Origin: Alphaproteobacteria bacterium
GTDB taxonomy: Bacteria > Pseudomonadota > Alphaproteobacteria > Micavibrionales > Micavibrionaceae
Reading direction: 5' to 3'
Length of the DNA: 64,000 nt
NCBI GenBank assembly: GCA_030424975.1
Contig: JAUHVY010000001.1
Span: 865,093 to 929,092 of the forward strand
Translations under genes and position numbers: made by a program
Part shown: in pieces, positions 24,223 to 33,556 of the stretch
Numbering within the stretch: the first letter of the stretch is position 1
Layout of the letters: every line of letters begins with the position of its first letter
Notes under the pieces: model-generated
Told to the model about the DNA's origin: nothing
Database searches by the model: none
What the model saw: the letters and a program-made list of their open reading frames with translations, nothing else

Positions 24223-25728
24223 ATGTCTGACGATCACAATCATAGTCATGATGACGATAAACATAGCCATGAACACCATGAACACGGGGCGTCTTGCTCG
24301 CATGCTCATAATGAGCATCATCACCACGATCATGGACATAATCCCCATCATGCCGAAGGGGGAATAAAAGGTTTTTTCAAAAACTCCGCTGCATGGATAA
24401 AAAACAACCAGAGGCCACTTATACTTGGGGCATCGGCATTATTAGCAACAACAGCAATGACATCACTTATCCCCTCGGGCATAGTTCCCTTGCTTGCGTT
24501 GGGCGCAGGCGGCCTATATTTGATGCATAAAGCCAGTGACTATGCCTTAGTTGATTTTGAGTCTTTTGGCGAAAAACGCGGCATGTCCACTATGTCACTC
24601 GGCATCATGGCCGGTGTCATACATAGCGCAAGTGAAGCTGTGGTTTCCTTCTCTGCGCTGGCAGGCGGTTCATCCGATCTCGCGCTTTCAAATATCGTGG
24701 GCGGCTCCATTGTTCATACACTTGGTATTTTAGGGGCCGCCGCCGCCATTTCGGGCATTGGCGATAAACATAGTGACCGCCTTGGTTGGAAATTTAACAC
24801 CGCTGTTATGGCTGCAGGCACAGGCGCACTTGGCGCGCAGATGATTGGTGGGGAATTACTACCCGGCTTAAGTATAGGGATGGCGGGATTTGGGCTTTAT
24901 CATTTGTATAAAAGAGTTAAAGGCGGTGAAGGCTGTTCTCATGACCATGGAGACGGACACAGCTGTGGTCATAATCATAACAATAATCACGCACACGAAC
25001 ATGACCACGAACATAACCATAGTGCGTGCGGTCATGATCATACACAAGACAAATCCCCTGCAAACAGGCCCGCATGGGTTGACGGTGCATCTGCAGTTTT
25101 GTCGCTAGGTGCCTTAATCGCCGTTTCCAATGTGGTTGTTGAAAACATCCTCCAGTTATCCAATGAAAGTAGCATAAGCCATACTGTTGCGGGGATCGGG
25201 ATTGCCGCCGTAGGTACAGCGCTACCCGAAGCAATTATGACGATTAAAGCGGCTCTCAAGAACAAAACAGGCTTTGCCATGGGTAATGTTATGGGATGTA
25301 ATATCACAAATACATTGCTAGTTGGTGGCGCAATAGGCGCAATTAGCGGTCTGGACAACCTTGGTGTTGATATGGCGGAACATCTTTCACATATTCAAAT
25401 CCCGGACTCGCTACGCCCCAACAATCTTGAAGGTGTAATAAATTGGGGGACGTTTATCGGGTCATCTGCCTTGGCTGTGGGCGTGTTAGCCGCTCAGGGG
25501 GGCAAGATTAAAAAGTGGCAGGGTATTACGGCGGCCACCATGTATGCAGCATATCTTACGACAATGACACAAGTTGCAGAACCGCTTCAGCACTGTCACC
25601 CGCATTTTGTAGAAGGTGAAATGATAATGCATTGTGCAAACGATAATAACGACAATATTGAATGGAATCTGGATTTACCTGATTACACCATTGATAGATT
25701 TGAGAATATACCGGAAGCCGACTTTTGA
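24223..25728 (+). CDS. His-rich CaCA-type (sodium/calcium exchanger fold) transporter, probable zinc transporter
   Basis: 501-aa membrane protein. The cytosolic N-terminus (residues 1-50) is packed with His and Asp, and a second His-rich loop (about 235-285, including SCGHNHNNN and HEHDHEHNH) splits two homologous membrane halves. Each half has a CaCA alpha repeat: HSASEAVVSFSALAGGSSD followed by SNIVGGSIVHTLGILG, and VGTALPEAIMTIKAALKNK followed by GNVMGCNITNTLLVGG. The paired SE and PE acidic sites are those that hold the cation in this superfamily. His loops plus a Zur-controlled COG0523 gene just upstream argue for zinc rather than calcium. Direction (uptake or organelle-like export) is not decided. 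It is not a ZIP or CDF protein. Confidence 0.8.
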   Translation: MSDDHNHSHDDDKHSHEHHEHGASCSHAHNEHHHHDHGHNPHHAEGGIKGFFKNSAAWIKNNQRPLILGASALLATTAMTSLIPSGIVPLLALGAGGLYLMHKASDYALVDFESFGEKRGMSTMSLGIMAGVIHSASEAVVSFSALAGGSSDLALSNIVGGSIVHTLGILGAAAAISGIGDKHSDRLGWKFNTAVMAAGTGALGAQMIGGELLPGLSIGMAGFGLYHLYKRVKGGEGCSHDHGDGHSCGHNHNNNHAHEHDHEHNHSACGHDHTQDKSPANRPAWVDGASAVLSLGALIAVSNVVVENILQLSNESSISHTVAGIGIAAVGTALPEAIMTIKAALKNKTGFAMGNVMGCNITNTLLVGGAIGAISGLDNLGVDMAEHLSHIQIPDSLRPNNLEGVINWGTFIGSSALAVGVLAAQGGKIKKWQGITAATMYAAYLTTMTQVAEPLQHCHPHFVEGEMIMHCANDNNDNIEWNLDLPDYTIDRFENIPEADF

Positions 25729-25772
25729 TTTTTACAGAAAAAATATCTAAAAAAAATTGACCACCCATTAAG

Positions 25773-25787
25773 TGTTATATTATAACA
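25773..25787. promoter_or_regulatory. Second Zur-type operator
   Basis: Identical in all 15 bases to the palindrome at 22925-22939. It lies 21 bp before the start codon at 25809 and probably overlaps the promoter. Confidence 0.82.
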
Positions 25788-25808
25788 TCGAAAAACAGAG
25801 GCATAGCC

Positions 25809-26270
25809 ATGAGCAAAACATCAATACTTTCATCCGCCCTACTGGCACTAGGATTAAGCATATCATCTCCGTCTGATGCTGAGGCTCAAGAAGCACAGGG
25901 CTTTAAACTCACAACGCCACAAGGTCAATCCATTACCGTGCCATGTGACAAGTTAGGTGCGAACAATACCTTAACTGCTGAATTCCTAGGTACTTTAGAC
26001 ACCTCTATTCATGGGTATGACGGTATCAACATGTTTGAAATGGATGAAGCGGAACGTGCACCCTATGTAGAAGAAGCCGTTAGCCGCAATAAAGGTTTTA
26101 ATGAAAGCTACCTAAGGCATATCTTCGAGCTTCCATACAAACAATATGAGAAATTAGAAAGTGAAAAAGAAAGAATGGACTTTCTGCAAAAGAAACTCGA
26201 TAGCCACGGTATGGATCGCAACAAAGTTTTACAGATAGTCGATGCCTGCCAAAGCTTCAATCACGACTAA
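25809..26270 (+). CDS. Zur-controlled exported protein, 153 aa, function unknown
   Basis: Signal peptide (about 1-26, ending DAEAQ). The mature region is acidic, with one Cys in ITVPCDKLG and one near the end (VDACQSF) that could pair, and a helical second half (YEKLESEKERMDFLQKKLD). I see no His cluster and no known domain. Its own copy of the Zur palindrome, 21 bp upstream, indicates repression when zinc is plentiful. It may be a periplasmic zinc-scavenging factor or a substitute for a zinc protein; this is inference. Confidence 0.75.
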   Translation: MSKTSILSSALLALGLSISSPSDAEAQEAQGFKLTTPQGQSITVPCDKLGANNTLTAEFLGTLDTSIHGYDGINMFEMDEAERAPYVEEAVSRNKGFNESYLRHIFELPYKQYEKLESEKERMDFLQKKLDSHGMDRNKVLQIVDACQSFNHD

Positions 26271-26312
26271 ACAAAACGTATACAAAAATAACAAAGCGTT
26301 ACGGATAATCTT

Positions 26313-26405
26313 ATAGCGCGCGCATTTGAAACATATCCTTCTTGAAAATCTGTCTACTGCGTTCTAATATTCGCAAAATAAATGGCTTGGGTGCTTGATT
26401 CCCAT
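26313..26405 (-). pseudogene. Possible decayed tail related to the island repeats
   Basis: On the minus strand a frame ends ILERSRQIFKKDMF...RAL stop, resembling ILERWEQFFKKDMF at 13545-13642. At DNA level the 3' part agrees around 26326-26350 with 13553-13577. It is weak, short and without flanking repeats; it could be chance or an old scar. Confidence 0.3.
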
Positions 26406-26435
26406 GCCCTAACACTTCGATAGGTCTATACGCAC

Positions 26436-27869
26436 ATGAGCAAACCCAAAATCAGTTTTTTCTCCCCCTTCTGCGCCAAAGCTAAGAAAAATCACCACGA
26501 TATAACGGTTATTACAACTGAGAACTTTGATGGCTGGAAAAAAGGGCAGAATGCAGCGCTAAAAACCCATGTCGAAGAAACAGGCTTCGGCGCAAAAGCC
26601 GGAAAAGCCCTTATTCATCGTGGATCTGATGGCAATATAGAAAATATTATCGCTGTTATATCTTCCGCTTACACCTATGAAGACGGTAGCAAGTTATATA
26701 ATGCGGTTAAGGATAAATTCTCTGAAAGAACCTTGAATGATACAAGCTTCGCTCTAAAGAGTGATGATCATAGTGAAGAACAGATTTTCCGCCTCTACGC
26801 AGGCATAGGGTTCGCCGTTTACGCCTTTGATCAGTACAAAAAGAAAAAAGCCACAGACAAAGCGCAGTTTGTTTTAGCCGATGGCATAGATGCGAAACGC
26901 GTAAAAACATTCGTGGAGGGCGTGTGCCTTGTACGTGACCTTGTTAATATTCCCGCTAATGATATGGGCCCAGATGAGCTTGAAGCCGCAACAAAATTTT
27001 TGACAGAAAAGCATAAGCTTGAGCTTAAGGTTATTAAGGATAAAGACCTTATCAAGAAAAACTTCCCGATGATTTATGAGGTTGGCAAGGGTAGTGCCCG
27101 CCGCCCTCGTCTGCTTGATTTTTCATGGGGTAATGAGAAGCATCCGAAACTTACGCTGGTTGGTAAAGGCGTTTGTTTTGATACAGGTGGTTATGACATT
27201 AAACCATCACAATTCATGCTGACGATGAAAAAAGATATGGGCGGCTCGGCGCATGTTCTGGCGCTCGCGCATATGATCATCAGCTTAAAACTGCCTGTAC
27301 GTTTACGTGTCCTCATCCCGACAGTCGAAAACTCTATTTCCGGTGATGCATATCGCCCGTCTGACGTCTTGCAAACGCGTAAAGGCATCACAGTAGAAAT
27401 CGGCAATACAGACGCAGAGGGTCGCCTAGTTTTGGCCGATTCAATTACATATGCTTGCGAAAAAAAGCCCGAGCTTCTGATTGATTTTGCGACCCTTACG
27501 GGTGCAGCGCGCGTTGCAGTAGGCTTAGGCTTACCTGCACTGTTCTGTAATGATGATGATATTGCCTATGAAATCCAAAAGCTTTCAAATACAGAAAATG
27601 TTTTGGACCCCGTTTGGAATCTTCCGCTATGGCGCCCGTACCGCAAGGAACTGGATAGCCCGATTGCTGATATTTGCAGCACAGGCGGTAAAGCTGGTGC
27701 AACTACGGCTGCGCTTTTCCTTCAGGAATTCGTCGAAGAGAATATCGAATGGATACACATGGATGTTTATGCATGGGAAGATCACGGAACGCCTGGCCGC
27801 CCGAAAGGCGGCGCGGATACAGGTTTACGCGCAATCTTCGCTTATCTGGAAAAAAGATACGGCAAATAA
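26436..27869 (+). CDS. M17 leucyl aminopeptidase family protein
   Basis: Two-metal aminopeptidase that removes N-terminal residues from peptides in the cytoplasm. Active-site signatures of the family are present: GKGVCFDTGGYDIKP with the catalytic Lys and metal Asp, KDMGGSAHVLALA, and NTDAEGRLVLAD, the M17 hallmark. An N-terminal macro-like domain (about 1-160) precedes the catalytic domain. 477 aa is normal. Which of the PepA/PepB-type subclasses it is cannot be decided by eye. It is convergent with the Mur ligase gene, nine bases apart. Confidence 0.92.
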   Translation: MSKPKISFFSPFCAKAKKNHHDITVITTENFDGWKKGQNAALKTHVEETGFGAKAGKALIHRGSDGNIENIIAVISSAYTYEDGSKLYNAVKDKFSERTLNDTSFALKSDDHSEEQIFRLYAGIGFAVYAFDQYKKKKATDKAQFVLADGIDAKRVKTFVEGVCLVRDLVNIPANDMGPDELEAATKFLTEKHKLELKVIKDKDLIKKNFPMIYEVGKGSARRPRLLDFSWGNEKHPKLTLVGKGVCFDTGGYDIKPSQFMLTMKKDMGGSAHVLALAHMIISLKLPVRLRVLIPTVENSISGDAYRPSDVLQTRKGITVEIGNTDAEGRLVLADSITYACEKKPELLIDFATLTGAARVAVGLGLPALFCNDDDIAYEIQKLSNTENVLDPVWNLPLWRPYRKELDSPIADICSTGGKAGATTAALFLQEFVEENIEWIHMDVYAWEDHGTPGRPKGGADTGLRAIFAYLEKRYGK

Positions 27870-27877
27870 TTCAAAGC

Positions 27878-29272
27878 CTATGAAATCGCTTTTAAAACGT
27901 CATGCGCAAACGTATGAAGCGTATCATCACGCGCGCCCATAATCACAACGCGGTCGCCCTTTTTCACATGATCAACGATAAATGGTTTGATTTCCGCTCT
28001 GGTTTCAAACCAATGTGCGTTTAATTTTACATCCTTTGCGCGTTCAATAATATCTTTTGCTGTAACTGATCGGTCGACAGTACCGCCCGCGTAATAAACC
28101 TCGGGCATCATCAAGATATCATGCGCATCCATATACCGTGCGAAGGAGGCAACCATTTCATCGCCCATCATGCGTAACGGACCAAAACCGTGGGGTTGGA
28201 ACATAACCAAAATTCGCCCGTCAAAAGATTTTAGTGTTTGCAAACTTGCCCCGATTTTATCAGGATTATGGCCGAAATCATCAAACACAGTGATACCGTT
28301 TGCCGTTCCGATATATTCCATACGGCGATGTATCCCCGTGAAAGATGATATTGCGCGCACGACATCATCAACTTGCAAACCGGCGGCAATACAGCAGGCC
28401 ATCGCAGCCATCGCATTCTCTACATTGTGCCTTCCTGCGATATTCAGGTGAACGGAATACGTCCCGTCATCATAGACGAAATCAAAATCAATCCCGTCTT
28501 GTTTAGGCAATAGATTTTGCGCTCTGATATCAGCATCATTATCAATGGCATAGGATAGAATATTGCAGCTTGCGCGATGTGCAAGGCTACGGACACGCGG
28601 TTGATCATAATTCAGAACGACTGCCGTTTTTGTGCGCGCCAGATAATCACCAAAAAGCTGCTCCAACTCCTCCATCGTCATGTGATCAAGTGCAATATTG
28701 TTGAGAGCGGCAATATGCGGATTATAATGCTCAATTGAGGCGTCGCTTTCATCCATTTCCGCGACAAAGGCATCTCCCTGCCCTTTGCGAACCCCTGAGA
28801 AAATATCATTTTGATTTTGCTTAAAATTACTGATCTGACCGCCATTCACAACGCTAGGGCCCTCTCCCAAAACATCAAATATGGTTGCAATCATGCCCGT
28901 CACAGTGGATTTACCACTTGTTCCCGCCACCGCAACCCCCAGCGGAGCGTCATTAAAAAGCTCAGCCAGTAATGCCCCGCGCTTAATGATCGGAATATCC
29001 AATTCCAGAGCAACCTTCACATCAGGTATACTTGCCTCCACCGCGCTGGACACAACAAGGCGAGATACATCATCCGACATAGCCGTGCCGTCCTGAGGGT
29101 AAATATCAATTCCCTTTGCTTTTAAGGCATCAAATTTTTCGGGGGTTCTCCCCTGATCATAAGAACGATCAGAGCCAATCACGCGAGCGCCTCTTTGTGC
29201 AAGAAACACGGCGAGAGGCATCATACCGCTTCCCCCGATCCCACAGAAAAAATAGGTTTGCGGCTTGGGCAT
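27878..29272 (-). CDS. MurC/Mpl-type Mur ligase
   Basis: ATP-dependent ligase joining an amino acid or peptide to UDP-MurNAc. The N-terminal Rossmann motif (FFCGIGGSGMMPLAVFL) and the ATP loop (VAGTSGKSTVTGMI) are those of MurC and Mpl. The C-terminal domain has VFDDFGHNPDKI and MFQPHGFGPLRMM. The standard MurC DDYGHHP becomes DDFGHNP here, and the gene is outside any mur/fts cluster. It may therefore be the recycling ligase Mpl or a MurC paralogue rather than the biosynthetic MurC. 464 aa. Cytoplasmic. Confidence 0.8.
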   Translation of the reverse strand: MPKPQTYFFCGIGGSGMMPLAVFLAQRGARVIGSDRSYDQGRTPEKFDALKAKGIDIYPQDGTAMSDDVSRLVVSSAVEASIPDVKVALELDIPIIKRGALLAELFNDAPLGVAVAGTSGKSTVTGMIATIFDVLGEGPSVVNGGQISNFKQNQNDIFSGVRKGQGDAFVAEMDESDASIEHYNPHIAALNNIALDHMTMEELEQLFGDYLARTKTAVVLNYDQPRVRSLAHRASCNILSYAIDNDADIRAQNLLPKQDGIDFDFVYDDGTYSVHLNIAGRHNVENAMAAMACCIAAGLQVDDVVRAISSFTGIHRRMEYIGTANGITVFDDFGHNPDKIGASLQTLKSFDGRILVMFQPHGFGPLRMMGDEMVASFARYMDAHDILMMPEVYYAGGTVDRSVTAKDIIERAKDVKLNAHWFETRAEIKPFIVDHVKKGDRVVIMGARDDTLHTFAHDVLKAIS

Positions 29273-29310
29273 GGCTATTCCCTATATGTTTAGAAAAGAT
29301 AAGGTTTTAA

Positions 29311-30021
29311 TTACTGGCCGGGGTAAAGCTGCACAGGTTCAGAATCACCTTGCTCGCCCCCCATATCGACAGGTTCGGAAACCACAACCTCATCGCTTTC
29401 AGGTACCGCAGATAAATTATCCAAAACGCTTTGCAGATCACCTTTTTCTTCGACAGTTGGTGCTACCATCGCATTAGGGTCCTCCTCAACGTATTCATCC
29501 ACTTCTGAACCACGCGGCATTAATGGCGTTTCAACATTGTATTTGTCTTCATTCAGACGCGGTTCAGTTGCCAAGATTTCCTCAAGGTCATAGCTCTCTG
29601 GCTGTCTGATATCGCTATTGTTGTGGGCAGGTAGTGCATTTGGTGTAATCTCTTGCCCTGTAAAATCAATCGCAATAACGCTTGGGTAATGATAAAGAGA
29701 TTGTGATGCGTAATCCCAAGCCATTCCCGCAGGCGTTCCCCATACGGCACGGGTTGTGAATTCCGCAGGAACAACCATATCAACGCTACGGTTACCCGGT
29801 GCGATACACGAAATCTCCATGTCTTTTTCTGATTTTTTGATATTGATCGTTTGCGGCGGAAACACCTGATACTTCAACTTGTCGATATACACATAACACT
29901 TTGAATCTTCTGCCTCCGGTGAGAGGAAAGTAATGTCTTGATGTGATTTCTCTACGGCATAACCACAAGCAGAGAGCATCAACGTGCCAGACAATAACAA
30001 GAAAGTATAAGATTTACGCAT
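29311..30021 (-). CDS. Lipoprotein of unknown function
   Basis: The start at 30021 (MRKSYTFLLLSGTLMLSACG) gives a clean signal peptide with lipobox LSAC; the upstream ATGs from 30054 would add a poor extension. The N-terminal half is a beta-rich periplasmic domain around CYVYIDKLKYQVFPP and two Cys. The C-terminal third is acidic and low in complexity (VDEYVEEDPN, SEPVDMGGEQGDSEP). No recognised family. It lies between the Mur ligase and clpB on the same strand, about 40 bp from the former. Confidence 0.75.
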   Translation of the reverse strand: MRKSYTFLLLSGTLMLSACGYAVEKSHQDITFLSPEAEDSKCYVYIDKLKYQVFPPQTINIKKSEKDMEISCIAPGNRSVDMVVPAEFTTRAVWGTPAGMAWDYASQSLYHYPSVIAIDFTGQEITPNALPAHNNSDIRQPESYDLEEILATEPRLNEDKYNVETPLMPRGSEVDEYVEEDPNAMVAPTVEEKGDLQSVLDNLSAVPESDEVVVSEPVDMGGEQGDSEPVQLYPGQ

Positions 30022-30146
30022 AAGAATGATCCCGAATTTTGTTAACATCATCATCGTAGGACAGCAATGCGCTTATGACAACTACTGCCCCCAAATGATA
30101 CCTACGTACCCACAGTTTTTTATGTGTTCAAAATACAGGAGGCGTC

Positions 30147-32759
30147 TTATGCCGCGTCTTGTGTGTCGTCTTTATGCTGCGGCAATGACACATCAAATGT
30201 TAACGCATCGTCTTCCAAACCGATATGAACAACGGATTCAGGTACCACCGCACCTGATAGCAAAAGCTCGGCCAATTTATTCTGTAGCTCGACCTGTATC
30301 ACACGTTTTAGCGGGCGCGCGCCATAGACAGGATCATACCCCTTATCAGCGATCCACGTTACAGCATCATCACTCAGTGTCATTTTGACATGCTGTGCTT
30401 CCAGAAGTTTATGCAAATACCCCAATTGTATATCGACAATACCCTTAATATTTTCACGGCTTAGCTTGCTAAAGAGTAATACCTCGTCAATTCGGTTCAA
30501 AAACTCCGGTCTGAAGGAAGATTTCACGACCTCCATCACCTGGTTTCTCACCATATCAACGGTATCATCTTCTTTTTGGTTTACCAGATACTCACTACCG
30601 AGGTTTGACGTCATAATCAGTACAGTATTACTGAAATTAACGGTGCGCCCCTGCCCATCTGTCAGGCGGCCGTCATCTAAAACCTGCAAAAGGATATTGA
30701 ACACGTCGGGGTGTGCCTTTTCAACCTCATCAAAAAGCACCACTTGATACGGGCGACGACGAACAGCCTCAGTCAGCGCTCCGCCCTCCTCATAACCAAC
30801 ATAACCGGGAGGTGCGCCAATCATACGTGATACCGCATGTTTCTCCATGTATTCCGACATATCCAAACGTACCATCGCCGTTTCATCATCAAACATGAAC
30901 TCAGCCAACGCCTTTGTCAGTTCCGTTTTACCAACGCCTGTTGGCCCAAGAAACAAGAAAGAACCGATAGGACGGCGCGGATCTTGCAGCCCAGATCGTG
31001 AGCGACGAATAGCATTAGACACGGCCTTCACGGCTTCATCTTGACCAACAACACGTTGCTGTAATTTGCCCTCCATCTGAAGCAGCTTCTCTCGCTCGCC
31101 TTCCATCATCTTGTCAACCGGAACACCTGTCCATTTACTGACGATATAGGCGATATCATCTGCGCCGACTTCTTCATTGATGATATTATCAGAATCATTT
31201 TGCGAAATCGCCGACAGCTTCTTCTCTAATTCGGGGATAGTCGCGTATTTCAACTCACTAGCCTTTGCCCAGTCGTTATTACGCTCTGCCTGCTCTAGCT
31301 CAATGCGTGCCTTATCCAGGCTTTCGGTGAATTTTTGACCGGCATTCAGCTTGTCTTTTTCTGCGCGCCACTGAGAAGTTAGTTCAGCTGACTTTTCCTC
31401 TAAGTCATCCAGCTCATCCTCAATTTTTTCAAGCCGATCTCTGGAACCTTTATCAGATTCCTTTTTTAGTGCCTCACGCTCAATCTTAAGCTGAACAATA
31501 CGACGATCCAACTCGTCAATATCTTCGGGTTTACTGTCGACCTGCATACGTAACCGAGAGGATGCCTCATCAACCAAATCAATTGCCTTATCTGGTAAAA
31601 AACGATCTGTAATATAACGGTTTGATAATGTTGCCGCCGAAACAATTGCCGCATCCGTAATACGCACCCCGTGATGCAATTCATATTTTTCCTTAAGGCC
31701 ACGCAAAATAGATATCGTGTCTTCCACTGTGGGTTCAGACACAAAAACGGGTTGAAAACGCCGTGCAAGCGCCGCATCTTTTTCAATATGCTTGCGATAT
31801 TCATCCAATGTTGTAGCACCAACCATATGGAGCTCACCACGCGCCAAGGCGGGTTTTAGCATATTAGACGCGTCCATAGCGCCATCTGATTTCCCAGCGC
31901 CAACCAGGGTATGAAGCTCATCAAGAAACAAAACAATCTCACCGTCTGCCGAGGCAATTTCGTCAATCACGGCTTTCAAACGCTCCTCAAATTCCCCGCG
32001 AAACTTTGCCCCCGCTAAAAGCGCCCCAAGATCAAGTGACATTAAACGCTTGTTTTGTAATGCTTCGGGCACATCATTATTCACAATACGTTGCGCAAGC
32101 CCCTCAATAATAGCGGTCTTTCCGACGCCAGGCTCACCAATCAAAACAGGGTTGTTTTTTGTGCGCCGTGACAGCACTTGAATAGTGCGGCGTATTTCCT
32201 CATCTCGGCCGATAATCGGATCCATCTTGCCATTGCGTGCTGCTTCCGTCAGATCACGGGCATATTTGTTCAATGCATCGAACTGATCCTCTGCACCTGC
32301 AGTATCGGCTGTCCGCCCCTTTCGTACGTCATTAATCGCCGTGTTGAGGTTTTTATCCGTTGCATTTGCATCCTGAAGATATCCCGCAACATCCGTTTTC
32401 TTTGCTAAGACCATAGCCTGCAAAACGCGTTCTGCTGTTATAAAACGATCACCGGCTTTCTCTGCGATTTTTTCTGCTTCTGTAAAGATGCGTGCAAGAT
32501 CACCGGAAAGGCGTAATTGCCCTGCACCTGATCCGTCAACAACAGGGAACTTTGCGATAGCACCCTCAATCGCCGCGCGCAAACCATGCACATCGCAATC
32601 TGCCGCACGTAAAAGCTTTACAACCAAACCACTCTTATCGTCCAACATCACCTTTAACAAATGTTCAGGTTCCAATGATTGGTGACTGTAGCGAATTGCA
32701 AGGGTTTGCCCCTCTTGCAAAAAGCTCTTTGTTTTTTCGGTCATTTTGTCGAAATTCAT
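30147..32759 (-). CDS. clpB: ClpB disaggregase
   Basis: Hexameric AAA+ chaperone that pulls proteins out of aggregates together with DnaK. It has an N-terminal Clp domain (double repeat starting about residue 15 and 80), the first AAA module with Walker A GEPGVGKT, a coiled-coil middle domain around residues 400-520 (distinguishing it from ClpA), and the second module with GPTGVGKT and [19 protein letters not shown]. There is no ClpP-binding loop visible. 870 aa is the normal length. Encoded after DUF4167 as in many alphaproteobacteria; no sigma-32 promoter was identified with confidence. Confidence 0.97.
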   Translation of the reverse strand: MNFDKMTEKTKSFLQEGQTLAIRYSHQSLEPEHLLKVMLDDKSGLVVKLLRAADCDVHGLRAAIEGAIAKFPVVDGSGAGQLRLSGDLARIFTEAEKIAEKAGDRFITAERVLQAMVLAKKTDVAGYLQDANATDKNLNTAINDVRKGRTADTAGAEDQFDALNKYARDLTEAARNGKMDPIIGRDEEIRRTIQVLSRRTKNNPVLIGEPGVGKTAIIEGLAQRIVNNDVPEALQNKRLMSLDLGALLAGAKFRGEFEERLKAVIDEIASADGEIVLFLDELHTLVGAGKSDGAMDASNMLKPALARGELHMVGATTLDEYRKHIEKDAALARRFQPVFVSEPTVEDTISILRGLKEKYELHHGVRITDAAIVSAATLSNRYITDRFLPDKAIDLVDEASSRLRMQVDSKPEDIDELDRRIVQLKIEREALKKESDKGSRDRLEKIEDELDDLEEKSAELTSQWRAEKDKLNAGQKFTESLDKARIELEQAERNNDWAKASELKYATIPELEKKLSAISQNDSDNIINEEVGADDIAYIVSKWTGVPVDKMMEGEREKLLQMEGKLQQRVVGQDEAVKAVSNAIRRSRSGLQDPRRPIGSFLFLGPTGVGKTELTKALAEFMFDDETAMVRLDMSEYMEKHAVSRMIGAPPGYVGYEEGGALTEAVRRRPYQVVLFDEVEKAHPDVFNILLQVLDDGRLTDGQGRTVNFSNTVLIMTSNLGSEYLVNQKEDDTVDMVRNQVMEVVKSSFRPEFLNRIDEVLLFSKLSRENIKGIVDIQLGYLHKLLEAQHVKMTLSDDAVTWIADKGYDPVYGARPLKRVIQVELQNKLAELLLSGAVVPESVVHIGLEDDALTFDVSLPQHKDDTQDAA

Positions 32760-32854
32760 GACGGCCTCTTCGTACGTTTTTTATTAAAAGAAACAATATC
32801 CGTATAAAGGAATTATATCCGTAAGATAGTATAATTTATTTGATTATAATCAAG

Positions 32855-32878
32855 AAAAAGGCGGAACAAAGTCCGCCC
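32855..32878 (-). terminator. Intrinsic terminator after the DUF4167 gene
   Basis: Stem GGCGGA/TCCGCC (32860-32865 with 32872-32877), 6-nt loop. On the minus strand it is followed by TTTTTC. It separates the lysC-to-DUF4167 group from clpB. Confidence 0.8.
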
Positions 32879-32911
32879 TTTCCATCCAAGGAATATCTAT
32901 TGCTTGAGAAA

Positions 32912-33319
32912 TTAATCAACAGACTCGGCTTCTTTTTCCGACTTCGATGATGACTTGGCAACCATGCTCGCCGGCAATGACAAATCATCGGCCTCTTCAT
33001 CAACTTTGTTACCTTCATCTTCGGCCATATCATGGGCGGACTTCGTACCCAAAATTTTGCTGGCGTCAAATGACCCGTTATTTTCGTTAATAATGCGAAT
33101 GTAGTGCTCCGCATGCTGATAATAATTTTCAGCCATAATATTATTTCCTGCAGACACTGCGTCTTTTGCAAGTGACAGATACTTCTCTGCTACTTGGTGC
33201 GCTGTACCTCTGATACGGACATCCGGCCCGTTGCTGTCATAAACTTGAGTACGCTGGCTGTTGTTACGGCGCCCGTTCCCGCGATTTCTTTGTCTTCTAC
33301 TCGATGTTCCGTGTCTCAT
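32912..33319 (-). CDS. DUF4167 domain protein
   Basis: Short alphaproteobacteria-specific protein. A very basic Arg/Asn N-terminus (RRQRNRGNGRRNNSQRTQVYDSNGPDVRIRG) precedes the conserved helical core TAHQVAEKYLSLAKDA...AENYYQHAEHYIRIINE. Its acidic tail is variable. Members are predicted to bind RNA or ribosomes through the basic part but have no settled function. It follows prmC on the same strand after 237 bp, the usual neighbourhood for this family. Confidence 0.9.
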   Translation of the reverse strand: MRHGTSSRRQRNRGNGRRNNSQRTQVYDSNGPDVRIRGTAHQVAEKYLSLAKDAVSAGNNIMAENYYQHAEHYIRIINENNGSFDASKILGTKSAHDMAEDEGNKVDEEADDLSLPASMVAKSSSKSEKEAESVD

Positions 33320-33556
33320 TTCTCAAGTCTCATTTTTTATATTTGGTAAAACTAATTTTTCACATAAACAACGCCTTGACCTAACATTACTATGCAGGTG
33401 TGTGTAATAGTTTCTACGCCTCATTTTTCATGTTAAACACAATATATTGTTTTTGATCTCTCCAACAAAAACCGCATATTGTGTGTGCGTTGCGTTGAAC
33501 AAATTTAAGGTACATCCAACCCCGATTTTCAATCAAGCCGTATCGATAAAAAAAAG

